The notes beneath the pieces are model-generated. The model had not been told where the DNA came from. It ran no database searches and worked only from the letters and a program-made list of their open reading frames with translations. The position numbers were made by a program, and so were the translations under genes. Positions 12,901-24,720 of a DNA stretch of 64,000 nucleotides are shown here, in pieces (the first letter of the stretch is position 1; every line of letters begins with the position of its first letter). The stretch is from contig CM051455.1 in the NCBI GenBank assembly GCA_028274465.1, positions 49,701,351-49,765,350 of the forward strand, written 5' to 3'. The DNA comes from Plantago ovata (Eukaryota > Streptophyta > Magnoliopsida > Lamiales > Plantaginaceae).

Positions 12901-13446
12901 AAACACCAGAAACAAACCGAAATTTGCTATTGACTTGTACTCGTACAACAAAATACACCCACCCACCAGTAAAAGAAGATAAATGACAGAAGAAATATGA
13001 ATACCTTTATCCTTGTATTTAGCGTAAAGCTCTGTCAACTCGGTGTAATTTGCGTTGGTGAAGCCACTGTGTAAGCCAATCAAGCAGATAAAATTAACAA
13101 ATATCCAAAAAAAAAAAAAAGAGAGAATCACAGGGAACCAAAAAAAAAGAAAAATCATAATTTACCATTTGGAAGCAACATTAACAACAAGCAAGACCTT
13201 CCCTTTGTAAGTATCAAGGCACACATCATTACCTCTCCTGTCCTGCTCAATGTTGCAAACAAGAAATCCAGCAAAATTTAATAATAATAATAATAATTCA
13301 TGTAAATAAACCCGGCGGATAAGAAACAGAAACAGATAGAGAAACCAAGAATTAAGAAAAGAGAGTGAATAGAAGAAGAAGAAGAAGAAAACCTTGACAG
13401 TGAATTCATGGATGGAAGTCTCAGGGACGGAGGCAGAAGCGCCCAT
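9983..13446 (-). CDS. GPX: Glutathione peroxidase (plant, thioredoxin-dependent type)
   Basis: Six coding exons on the minus strand: 13446-13393, 13242-13166, 13066-13005, 12770-12652, 10266-10099 and 10015-9983. They sum to 170 residues, the usual length of a non-targeted plant GPX. The enzyme reduces hydrogen and lipid peroxides, in plants mainly with thioredoxin. The peroxidatic cysteine is residue 44 in [16 protein letters not shown]; its codon is split TG|T across intron 2. Other family signatures are AFPCNQF (Cys73), Gln79 in QEPG, resolving Cys92 in FACTRF, and Trp133 in [11 protein letters not shown]. There is no plastid or mitochondrial transit peptide and the N terminus MGASASVPE begins at the fold, so a cytosolic or membrane-associated form is likely. 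A Gly at position 2 could be myristoylated, but that is a guess. Intron 4 is large (10267-12651). Confidence 0.95.
10267..12651 (-). other. Large GPX intron 4
   Basis: This intron is 2.4 kb while the other introns of the gene are far shorter. It contains a 27-28-bp tandem duplication at about 10963-11017 (units ending in TCTCTAGGATTCGTT). A minus-strand open frame at 11874-12173 shows no recognisable family. An inserted old repeat is possible, but no ends were found. Confidence 0.45.
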
Positions 13447-13808
13447 TTTCTTCTTGTTTCCTGAATTTGATTAGGCCGAGAAATACGGGTAAATGAAATG
13501 TTTAGTTATTTTGTTAGGTTTACAGATAGCCAGGCGACAGCAAATACTCACTGGTATATCGTATATCTATCAATTTATATTTATGGGTGATTTTATTTAG
13601 TGTTCAGAATAAATGGAAACTTGATTGAATTGAATTTGCGGTGTGAAAATGGAGCGGGTTTAATGACTTTGCGCCATCGTATTTCCACGTGAATCAGTGG
13701 AGACCACTACCACCTAATATTAACAACACTCTATCCATATCCACTTGGAGAAACAGTTTTTCAGTTGACATAAGTATATTGTAATCCGAAGAAATTCAGA
13801 TAGATTAA

Positions 13809-14164
13809 GTGGGTATTTTGCGACAGTTTAATTTATCCCGCTTATTACTTATTTTAAGTAGAATCAGCTTTTTGAGTATTTATAACAGCTTATAAACTGC
13901 TTAATTCTCTTAAATTAAATTAAGCTGGATAAGTTGAAGTTGGAGAAGCATGGTTGTACTAACTTCAGCAGCTTCTTCTTAAATTAGGCTGGATTTAGTT
14001 ATTTTTGTCAAAAAAGTTAGATTTGCAAACACTTCTCCTACAACTTATCTAATTTTTAAGTAGTTTTTTGCAAACACCCATCAAATTCTCTAATAAGCCA
14101 ACTTTACCAACTTCTACTTAAATTAAGCCACTTATTTTAAATTGAAGCTATTACAAACACCCCC
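13809..14164. mobile_element. Tourist-like MITE (PIF/Harbinger type)
   Basis: A 356-bp AT-rich element with ends GTGGGTATTTTGCGACAG and, inverted, GGGGGTGTTTGTAATAG. It is flanked by TAA on both sides (13806-13808 and 14165-14167). The 3-bp TAA target duplication and GGGTRTTTG-type ends fit Tourist-like MITEs. No coding capacity. It lies upstream of the glutathione peroxidase gene. Confidence 0.65.
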
Positions 14165-15399
14165 TAAAAAGATTGAAAACGCTATTTATAGTAACGAGAT
14201 TTACTTTTTTTTTAATTCATCCACAACTATAGAGGTAGCATGCTTGTTTTCGATCAATTATAATACAGGTGTAACCTATTGGAAAGTTTCCGGTGCACGC
14301 ACGATTGAGAACAAAGTGTGCGAATTAGAATACGTGTTGGTGTTTGGCCAGCATATTACCTCGTAGAGCAGCCAACGAGTAACCGTGTTGGTTTAGATGG
14401 TCGGGACTTCGACTGATTAATGGGACGTATCATCCAACCATTACAAAAGTCGAATAAACTAACAATAATTTATCGAAGTAGAATAAAATTAAGCGGCTCT
14501 TGGTATTGTACAAATTTATTTAATTTGTATTTTTGTATTACAAATAAATTGAAATCAATACAATTCAGTTAAGATATTTTAGATGAGAATAACAAAATCT
14601 CACAGCACCCCATCTAACCGGTTAATGGAAATGAAAGTCTAGAACCCATTGATTTTTTACATATATATATTGCTATATTGGCATATTTACCCATTCAAAA
14701 CCGAAAATCAAGACGAACAAAAATGCAACTAAACACTTTACTCTCATTTTCATAACGTGATGATACATTTAAAAGACATTAACCAAATATACTTTTTTTT
14801 TTGTATTTTCTATCAAATATCTTTGTTTTTATTTCAGACGTAAAAGAAGGCTTTTTTTTTGGTTTTTGGTCAAAAAAAGAAGGCTTCAAAAGGTACAAGT
14901 TTTGTTTTTCACTAAACATATTTTATAATTTCAAAGGTGCCTAATTTCAAACTAGTGCAATGTTAGCAAAGCGTCAAAAATACTTAGGTTGATAGCGTTA
15001 CTTTCTCTAAACTTAGAAAAAAGAAACTTTCCTCCAAAAAACATCCATCAATTCTCTATTGTTTCTCTTAATTAGGATTGTAGGAGAATACATAAAACAA
15101 AATTAAAAATAAAAATAATATAGTACTCCGTATGCATTAACACAAAATATCTGACAACTAAAACCAAGTAAATCTGTAATAAAGACATCATAATGTAAGA
15201 GGAGAAACTTATGAGTAGTTCAACAAAAACCATTCGTACAAGATCAGCAACAGTAAGCTGCAAGTCCACAAGATCCACACAAAAATTTGGCCTCTCCAAT
15301 AATAGTCATGGCATATCTATTCGCAAACAAAAGAAAGGTTTAATCTAAGACAGACAAAAGGGAAACAAGTTCAAAACCAGTGTACTCCATGTTCTAAAT
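14165..15399. other. Intergenic, no gene seen
   Basis: AT-rich DNA with several homopolymer runs. The right-hand part beyond about 15300 is likely the 3' untranslated region of the RPL7a gene. Nothing else could be supported. Confidence 0.5.
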
Positions 15400-17123
<1,724 letters not shown>

Positions 17124-17164
17124 CTCTAGATTTCTTTGCGGTAGAGAAGAACCAAGGTTGTGAA

Positions 17165-17219
17165 AAACCCTAGTTATATCTCCCACCTAGGGTTGTTGAG
17201 TAATGGGCCTAGCCCATTA
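17165..17219 (-). promoter_or_regulatory. Telo-box and site II promoter motifs of RPL7a
   Basis: AAACCCTAG at 17165-17173 and CTAGGGTT at 17187-17194 are inverted telo-box copies. ATGGGCCTAGCCCAT at 17203-17217 is a palindrome of two site II elements (TGGGCC/GGCCCA type). These two motif classes together mark plant ribosomal protein and other growth-linked genes, where TCP and telo-box binding factors act. They sit 40-100 bases upstream of the RPL7a start codon. Confidence 0.75.
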
Positions 17220-17221
17220 GC

Positions 17222-17460
17222 ATTTTATTTGCTGGGCTTATTGGGTTTGGTTTGGGTCACTACAACAATTGAGCGCAGCCCGTATAATGATGGACTGAAA
17301 TGCAGAACAGAATTGAAAAATATTGAAATATCTCTAATTTTTCAACTCACGGAGAAGAAATGAACATGAATTCGAAACTATTTTAAATACTACTACGGTA
17401 TCACTACCAATGATGCACTTTATTTGCTGGGCTTATTGGGTTTGGTTTGGGTCGCTACCA
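17222..17460. repeat. Direct repeat of about 40 bp upstream of RPL7a
   Basis: A segment around TTTATTTGCTGGGCTTATTG at about 17224-17263 recurs almost unchanged at about 17421-17460, with one clear difference near its end. Both copies carry TGGGCTTATTGGG, which resembles site II/CCAAT-box text, so the duplication may have doubled promoter elements. Function is inferred only. Confidence 0.6.
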
Positions 17461-17463
17461 ATG

Positions 17464-18120
17464 ATGCAATAATGAGAGATCCCCAATAATGATTACACCG
17501 CTAAACTACTACTTTATCCATGGTTGAGTACTTGTTTGTTGTTCATCTCGTATAGGGAGTAGGGAGGCTTTAACCGGTTTGCCTTAGAAAAACCGGATGT
17601 AGACTTTACTTGAGTTCCCGCATTCCAAAGGACTGTGTCGGTCCTTTCTTTACGTTTGTATTATTAACTTTTTTTTTCCATTTGACTTTCAATTACTCCA
17701 AAACCATTAAAAAAATCATAAAATTGTATTATGTGAGGATATTAGTGTCTCTAAACACAACAAACCTGGACTGGACTGAATTTAATAAGTTTGAACTGAA
17801 CTGAACGGAATAAACTGAAAAGTATGAAATTAATAAGTTTGGTCCTAAACATTTTCGAACCTTAGACCTCTTCTAAACCAATGAGGAGAAGTGGAGAACC
17901 AACCATCTCCTACGGTATCAAGTACGCGTACGCTGGCTTCTCTCTCTATTTGTCTTCTTCTACACGGTTTCCGCTCTTCACTGAACTTCATACTGCTATA
18001 CTGCTTGAGATGCGATTTTAATCTATATCAAGTTTCCTTTCCACTACTAACTACTAAGGTAATTTGATTGATTCCGAATTTAAGATACAAGACCAGCAAT
18101 TAAGGATCAAGGATCATTGC
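17464..18120. other. Region upstream of PMK
   Basis: No gene seen. The segment from about 17890 to 18120 is pyrimidine-rich and probably includes the promoter and 5' leader of the phosphomevalonate kinase gene, possibly with a leader intron (CTACTAAGGTAATTTG near 18055 resembles a donor). This is not proven. Confidence 0.4.
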
Positions 18121-18144
18121 ATGTGGATTGACATTTGCAACTAA
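18121..18144 (+). CDS. Short uORF overlapping the PMK start codon
   Basis: ATG at 18121 opens a seven-codon frame (MWIDICN) that ends in TAA at 18142-18144. The last A of that stop is the first base of the PMK ATG (TAATG). Whether it is in the transcript depends on the unseen transcription start. If so, it could lower or couple initiation at the main ATG. Confidence 0.4.
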   Translation: MWIDICN

Positions 18145-21100
18145 TGGCTGTGTGAGTTTTTCTCTGGCTACTTTGTACACTAGTATCTATCAATGCCAAT
18201 ACACTTATAAGGTTCTAAATTCTAATAAGGGCTTACTTGATCATTTAGGGTTGCTTCAGGTCCGGGAAAGGTTTTGATGACCGGCGGATACCTTATCTTG
18301 CAAAGGCCTAATGCAGGGATTGTATTAAGCACTAATGCTCGGTTTGTTGCTATTATTAAGCCAATTTATGAGGAATTGCAGCCGAGAAGTTGGGCGTGGG
18401 TGGGTATGCTTAATTGATCATCTCTTCTTCTGAGCTTAATATTCTCTTTATCTGTTACTAGCTATTTATAATCAAAATATGAATGAACCATGCATGTAAC
18501 TTGTAAGTTGTAACCCCTTGAAAGTTACTACTACGTACTAATTCTTATGTGAAGATAATAGAACCAGTTTCGTATGTTAAAGATATTTGCATGTTACTTA
18601 TAGCATTTACAGGGCCAATTAAATTCGTCATGAGAAAACTTGATACTTATTATTATGGATTTTTGTTTATAAAGCTTGAATAAATCTTTCTTCGTGTAGG
18701 CATGGACAGATGTAAAATTAACTTCTCCTCAGATGGGAAGAGAAACTATGTAGGAGTACAAGTTATCGTTAAAGCATCTTCTTCTTCAGTGTGTCTCTTC
18801 TAGGTAAGAATAGAATCGTACTCTCTCAATAGAAAAATTCAATGAACAAAGGACGATAAACTTAATTAGAAATTTAACACTGCAGATTTGAAACATATGT
18901 CACCTACACAAATGAAAAAGCACACACACCACCAGTCGTTTGACACAAACCTTCTATTTGATGATTACAGTGATTTGAGGAATCCATTTGTAGAATATGC
19001 TTTGCAATACGCAATAGCAGCTGCATATGCCACACTTGATGCAAGCAAGAAGGAAGAGTTACATAAACTCTTGTTGCTAGGTGATGTTTGGTAGAGTATG
19101 TATTCTCTTTCTCTTAAATTTTCCTTCATGTACAAAACCGAAAGTCTGCTCATGCAGGTCTTGACATTACGATACTTGGTTGCAATGAATTTTATTCATT
19201 CAGAAATCAGGTAAATCTCCCTCTTGTAAAACTTTATGCTGTGAAATTTTATTTTGGAGTCTCCCTCATCTAGTTAGTACCACTGCGGTCTTAGTTCCTC
19301 AAAATCACCATACTAGAGATTAATATTGTGAAATTGGAATTCAAGAGTTTCTAAATTAGGTGAATGATGTTAGCAATTATGTGTTTGAATCTATCAACAA
19401 CTCTTGTTGCTTACTTTATAAAAGCCTTAATATATATACCACGTTGCAATGTGAGATTCTGTGATCCACATGCATGCCCCTACAATTTTGTAGTTGTAAC
19501 TATATTGGAGCTCATTGCTATACAGTCCTGCATCTCTTCTTCCCACTCTATTTATCTTGGTATGAGAATGTGTTTACTTGTCTAGCAAACTAACAAACTC
19601 ATGCTGCAGATTGAAGCCAGTGGACTTCCCCTCACCCCAGAGTCTTTGGCTTCCCTTCCACCATTTACTTCGATCAACTTCAATGTAGAAGGATCAGATG
19701 GAAAAGATTGCAAACCTGAAGTTGCTAAGACTGGATTGGGCTCTTCAGCAGCTATGACAACTGCAGTTGTGGCTGGTGTACTTCATTATCTTGGAATAGT
19801 CAAGCTTCCATTGGCAACCAATATCGATTCAAATGTGAATGAAAGCACCGAAGAACTTGATATAGTGCATATCATTTCTCAAACAGCTCACTGTATTGCA
19901 CAGGGTAAAGTGTTCAGTGGTTTTGATGTGAGTTCTGGGGTTTATGGAAGCCATCGATATATTAGATTTTCTCCAGAAGTACTTGCTTCTGTTCAGGTAT
20001 CCATCTCTTTTGTTCTCACATTCTGAACTTACTCAAGCTACGTGCTTATCTGATGTGTTATTTATAATTTTCTTCCTCCATTCGTTAACAGGATGCTGTT
20101 CAAGCAACGTCAATAGAGGAGGCCATTGGTGATGTGCTAAAAGCCACCTGGGATCATGAGAGGACGAAATTTTCTTTGCCTCCATTGATGACTCTGGTAA
20201 AGTGCAGAACACGGGCCATATGCAATTTTCGAGATTTACTTGCTACAGTTACCGCAGATAATCAGTTTGGCATACTTGATATTTCAGAAGGCCACTTTGT
20301 TATAAGTTCAGGAACTGCTGGGGCCTGGTATCTTTATAGTTCAGTTCAATGTGGTACATATATGCTTTGTTTCCTGAGGGTGCTAGTGGTTAAATCTATT
20401 GCATATATTCATGTGTAGTTGCTTGGAGAACCAGGAGCGGGTGGATCATCTACACCGTCGATGGTTGGTGCCATACAGAAGTGGCAAAAGTCTGACCCTG
20501 AGAACTCTCTACAAATATGGAGGAATTTATCAGAAGCAAATACTTCACTTGAGTCTTTCTTTCACACCTTAAGCAACTTGGCAGAAAACAATTACGATGC
20601 TTATAAAAGTTCCATCAATCGGTGTAGTATTCTCATGTCGGATAAGGTACCCCTTGTGCCAAATTACTGAATATATGAACTAGTATTTTGTTAAGTATGT
20701 ATGCCCTCATATTTTTCTTGACCGGTTAGATTTAGTGATTTTCTTATAGTGGACAGACGGTGCTAGTCAACCAGAAGAGTTAGAAGTTATCAAAGCACTA
20801 TTAGGAGCTAGGGGCGCCATGCTCGCTATCAGGCTTAACATGCGCAACATGGGGGAGGCTGCAGGGATTCCTGTAAGTTACCTTTTTACATGTAAAAGCA
20901 TATGTATGGATTAGTATTTTACACAGTATTGGATTTTGTTTCTCTGCAAGTTATGTCCTGCAGTCCTTTTACAGTTTTGAGTGGTGTCCCGAGTCTGTCT
21001 CCAGGGAGACCATAGTATAGAAAAGACTAAAATGGATCATTACTGTATTGGAAATGGATCATCGATAAAACCAGATTATAACACTCCTAATGAGTCTTTT

Positions 21101-21611
21101 TTGGTCTTTATGTCTCTGTTGAGAGTTAGTGTTTGTGGATATCATGTGATCCACATTTTTGCATGGCTGAGAAAGTAGCATGGAAGTTTTGATTTTGAAA
21201 TTCTTTAGCATTTAGTCATTCAGGGAATCCACATATTTACGACGTGAACTGCACATTATTAGGCCAAAAAGTTAAGTGTGTTTAAGAGATTCCTCTTTAT
21301 TATTATCTTGAAAAGTTACTGTTGACTTGTATGAAACGTTGCAGATAGAACCTGAATCTCAGACCCAACTGCTGGACAAGACGATGAATACTGAAGGAGT
21401 TCTATTGGCTGGTGTTCCTGGAGCAGGCGGGTTTGATGCAGTTTTTGCTGTCACATTGGGTAACTCTAGCAGCAATGTCGTTAAGGTTTGGAGTTCAAAC
21501 AATGTTCTCGCATTGCTAGTTAGAGAAGATCCTCGGGGTGTTTGCTTGGAGAGCAATGATCCACGAGCTGTAGAAATTACCACTGGTATTTCTGGAATGC
21601 ACATCGAATGA
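18144..21611 (+). CDS. PMK: Phosphomevalonate kinase, with in-frame stop in exon 3
   Basis: Ten coding exons: 18144-18151, 18249-18399, 18700-18803, 18971-19080, 19158-19210, 19610-19996, 20092-20196, 20419-20646, 20750-20872 and 21345-21611. They total 512 codons with stop, close to plant PMK (about 505). The enzyme phosphorylates phosphomevalonate to diphosphomevalonate in the mevalonate pathway. The GHMP-kinase signature is VASGPGKVLMTGGYLIL at the N terminus, GLGSSAAMTT at about 184-193, and GVPGAGGFDAVFA near the C terminus. Every join keeps frame, but exon 3 contains TAG at 18751-18753, codon 71, within a 6-base insertion (TAGGAG) compared with the family's ETMYKLSLK text. Everything after it is intact. 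Using the AG of that TAG, or the next one, as a splice acceptor would skip the stop and keep frame at the cost of about 18 residues. Also unusual is GKVFSGFDVSS, where the family has GKVGSGFDVSS. Confidence 0.9.
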
Positions 21612-22571
21612 AAATCATGATACATTGATACTGTTACATTAGCCTCAAATTTCGACATAAGGATTTCTTCTTTTCTCATGTCTTGGTGCAGGGTTTCAGT
21701 AACTCCTATTTGAGGAAGCAAATATGTTTACCTGAAGGCTGAAGCAATAAGTAAAATTTGCATGTTATAATATCTAATGGAGTGTTCAAGATGTATTCAT
21801 GGATACTTGTTTAGGTGTATTATTGATTCATACATGCCTGCATTTGTACCTTCAGAGTTGTGCTTTTCGAATTTCGTCCAATGGTACTGTTTTTTGTCTC
21901 AACAAACAGCAAGACGATTGTTTGATGAGAAACGAATGCGCAAGTGGCTGTATATATATAGTAAACGAAACATGATGTAATCTTCTTGATTTGAAGTTCA
22001 TTGTTTAAAAAATGTATGAAACAAATTGCTGCAGATGCATACGATATGCATAAGTTTCCTGATTCGAGGTCCATCCTTGAAATGGGTGTAAACAAAGCCA
22101 GTAGGTGTGAAGTTGATAATCTGAAAGCGTTAAACAAGCAGCAAGGAAGATGCTAAACCATGCATGTGAGAAGAGGAAAACCAAAAATGATAATACTGAT
22201 TTTTCATTACTCAGTACAGAGATGTAGAATTGCTCATAAGCCCAACTCAATAACTCAGGAAGCATGGAAATACAGCAACTAATATATGCTATAGATCACA
22301 GTTAACACTGAACATAGAAACCACAGATTTCTGCAACAGAGAACGCTTTCAGATCATGGTAGGACACAAACTACATTCTGATCTAAAATCTATAATCGCG
22401 TAACTAGACAAGAACCAGTGGAAGTGAAGCTCATGCAAAAATCACACACAATAGCACAAGACATCCAAGAACTGCCATAACAATCTTCCAAGCATTCAAT
22501 TTCCATTCTAAACGACCATCACGACTTGAACTGGACAAGTTTGAAACTCTCTCATGATCAAAACCACCAGC
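21612..22571. other. Convergent 3' regions of PMK and RMA-like genes
   Basis: Between two convergent genes. No coding frame here has a family look. The right part, to about 22200, likely holds the 3' untranslated region of the RING gene, and the left part that of PMK. Confidence 0.5.
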
Positions 22572-23027
22572 CTACAACCTATTAAACATACCTGGTAAAG
22601 TGCCAAAAATAGTAGATAGGGCCTTGTGACCAATACTCGCAATTGCCATAGGCATGAAACTCATGGGATCCGCTTCGTCTGAAGAAATGTAACTCATATC
22701 CGTTCGTTGAGCTGGCTCTACTCTCTGCCCAACTGGCCTCCGAGGAATAGGATTAGGCCTCTGGTCACAACTTGTTCTTCCCCTGCCGTATACAGGGATC
22801 AGTTTCTCCTCCTGCACTATCCCTTTACAAACAGGGCACTCATGAAAATGCGAATGGATAAGCCACTGGTGAAGGCAAGGCCAACAGTATAGGTGACCAC
22901 AGAGCGTCACTATGGGGTCATGTGCGGGTTCAAAACAGATGTGGCAGTCGAAATTACATGCATCAGACACTGTATCTGGAGAATCGCACTTTCCGGTTGC
23001 CTCTCCAATCCCACAATCCATAATCAT
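22572..23027 (-). CDS. RMA-type RING E3 ubiquitin ligase, short form
   Basis: An intronless frame of 151 residues. A C3HC4 RING runs from Cys28 to Cys67: C28-x2-C31-x11-C43-x-H45-x2-C48-x2-C51-x12-C64-x2-C67. It contains FDCHICFEPAHDPIVTLCGH and CPVCKG, followed by the LIPVYGRGR motif typical of plant RMA (RING membrane-anchor) proteins and their RNF5/RNF185 relatives. Such proteins act with E2 enzymes in ER-associated ubiquitination. Unlike Arabidopsis RMA1 (about 250 residues) this frame ends at FGTLPGMFNRL, with no convincing C-terminal membrane helix and a short inter-cysteine loop. The start ATG at 23027 is the first in frame. A CAG just upstream (23033-23035 on the plus strand reads CTG) could be a splice acceptor for a leader intron. 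Confidence 0.88.
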   Translation of the reverse strand: MIMDCGIGEATGKCDSPDTVSDACNFDCHICFEPAHDPIVTLCGHLYCWPCLHQWLIHSHFHECPVCKGIVQEEKLIPVYGRGRTSCDQRPNPIPRRPVGQRVEPAQRTDMSYISSDEADPMSFMPMAIASIGHKALSTIFGTLPGMFNRL

Positions 23028-24715
23028 TTATCTGATGACAAGAAGTCAAGAACTTGTGTTAGACTACCTAACAGCAACTAGACTAGTGCAAAGTATGGAA
23101 TCGAAATAACACTTGGGTGGGTGATATCATCTAAACCAAGTACACAAACAAACACTACTAATTCACTGAATGAAAAGTGAGAAAAGCTTATGAAACAATT
23201 GAGGTAGTGCCTTTTGGGAGTGCCTATATATACATAATAAGTACATGTGTAGCACATTACATATTACGGAAGGTTCTAAGTCCTTTTCTTAGTAACAACC
23301 ATAATAAATTAAATTCAAAGTTCCAGCATTCACACTGAGTAGAGAATTTCCAGTGAATTTCAAGAACAAGATGAGTCAGCAGCAAGAAATAACATACATA
23401 CATAAATTAACTACAGAGTGTGAACAACCCTAAAAAATTGAGTTCGGTGAAGTTTCAAAAAAATATCTGTCTATAAAAATCTAACAAAGACAGAAACAAG
23501 TACAAGACAGAAACAAGTACCAGAAAACAATCAAGTGGCGATTATATTGATGAAATGAAGAAGCATGCGAGCTAGATGGTATTTAATAATAAGGAAAAAC
23601 AGAAAAATAAATGGAGTTTAGGTGAAATTGAATTAAAGAAGATGGATAGATTAGATACCTTGATGATATGGGTTTGACGAAGATAGATACCTTGATGATA
23701 TGTACTGTAAGTAACCGAAGTGAGGAACGGGAGTAATAATAAAGGAGGAGAGAAGAGAAGAAAGGAACGGGAGTGTGAGTGATGATGGTTACTTTCTTAC
23801 AGTACAGCCACCTCATTGACTGCTTGTCGGTTTTCTCTTGGAAAATCTACAGAGGAACGAAGATTTTTTTATTTTATTTTATTTAGAATAGGAATTAATT
23901 CTTTTTAAAGAAAATTTACAAATCGGTGATATTTTTTAGAGTTTCTTTCAAATTGATGTGACCTAAAATCTTTATTTCAAATCGGGAAAAATTTTATTTC
24001 AATTTGATGATTGTGCTAATTTTAGTGTTAATTTAATTAACTAAGTTTCCTATATTTTCTCCAACTTACCACGTTTCATTTAATCAGTCAAATTCGACTA
24101 AAATGCAAAGCAACGCTTTCAATCGTCTCCTTATTTTCATCGATCGTCAGTTTACCAAGTCTTCAACGTCTGTTTACAAATTTTCACCCAAAAGTAAAAA
24201 AAAAAAATGAAAGTTCTTTTCATTCGCTCATCATCATCAACAGGTAAATCTCAATGCCAAGACACGCAAAATACGGAAAAGATTGATGCTTGATGTAGAA
24301 GATTGTGGCTAATTATATTTCAGGGCCTATAATAGGGATTGGAATTGAGGAAGATTGAAAAAAGATAATTGGATGCTTCAATTTGAGGAAGCTTGAAGAA
24401 TCGTTCTACAAACGGATAAATAGGGGAGGTAATGGAAAAAGGAATCGGCCGCTCTATTAATAAGAAGAACGAAATAAATTGAATCCGCTAATAATAATAG
24501 GTAATTTAAAATATTGCGATGCATGTAACTAATTGACTAGAAATTTGGAATTTAGTATTGTATTGGAAAAATTTCGTATTTGGGCTCAAACTCGAATTAA
24601 GTCCAAAAATACGCTTCTTGGATCGCAATTGTGGTCCAAGTGCTCCAACATGTTGGTCCAATCCATTGAGGACCTTCACACATGATTCAGTCGCTTTCAG
24701 CCTTGAGCCCATTTC
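23028..24715. other. Upstream region of the RING gene and intergenic DNA
   Basis: On the minus strand, AAGGTATCT donor-like text occurs twice within a short direct repeat (AGATACCTTGATGATATG at 23653-23670 and 23685-23702), possibly the 5' end of a leader intron of the RING gene. The remainder is AT-rich. A minus-strand frame at 24506-24712 reads like a protein fragment but I could not place it. Confidence 0.4.
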
Positions 24716-24720
24716 AGGGA

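Noticed and set aside
13005-13166. Selenocysteine codon at the GPX active site
   Set aside because: The split codon reads TG plus T, which is cysteine, as in all land-plant GPX proteins.
18712-18753. A 42-base mini-intron in PMK exon 3 that would remove the stop
   Set aside because: It begins GT and ends AG and keeps frame, but it is well below normal plant intron size; the shifted acceptor is a better explanation.
24506-24712. 68-codon minus-strand frame MGSRLKATESCVKVL...
   Set aside because: It reads somewhat like a protein, but it is short, isolated and ends at the solo LTR boundary; I could not assign it.
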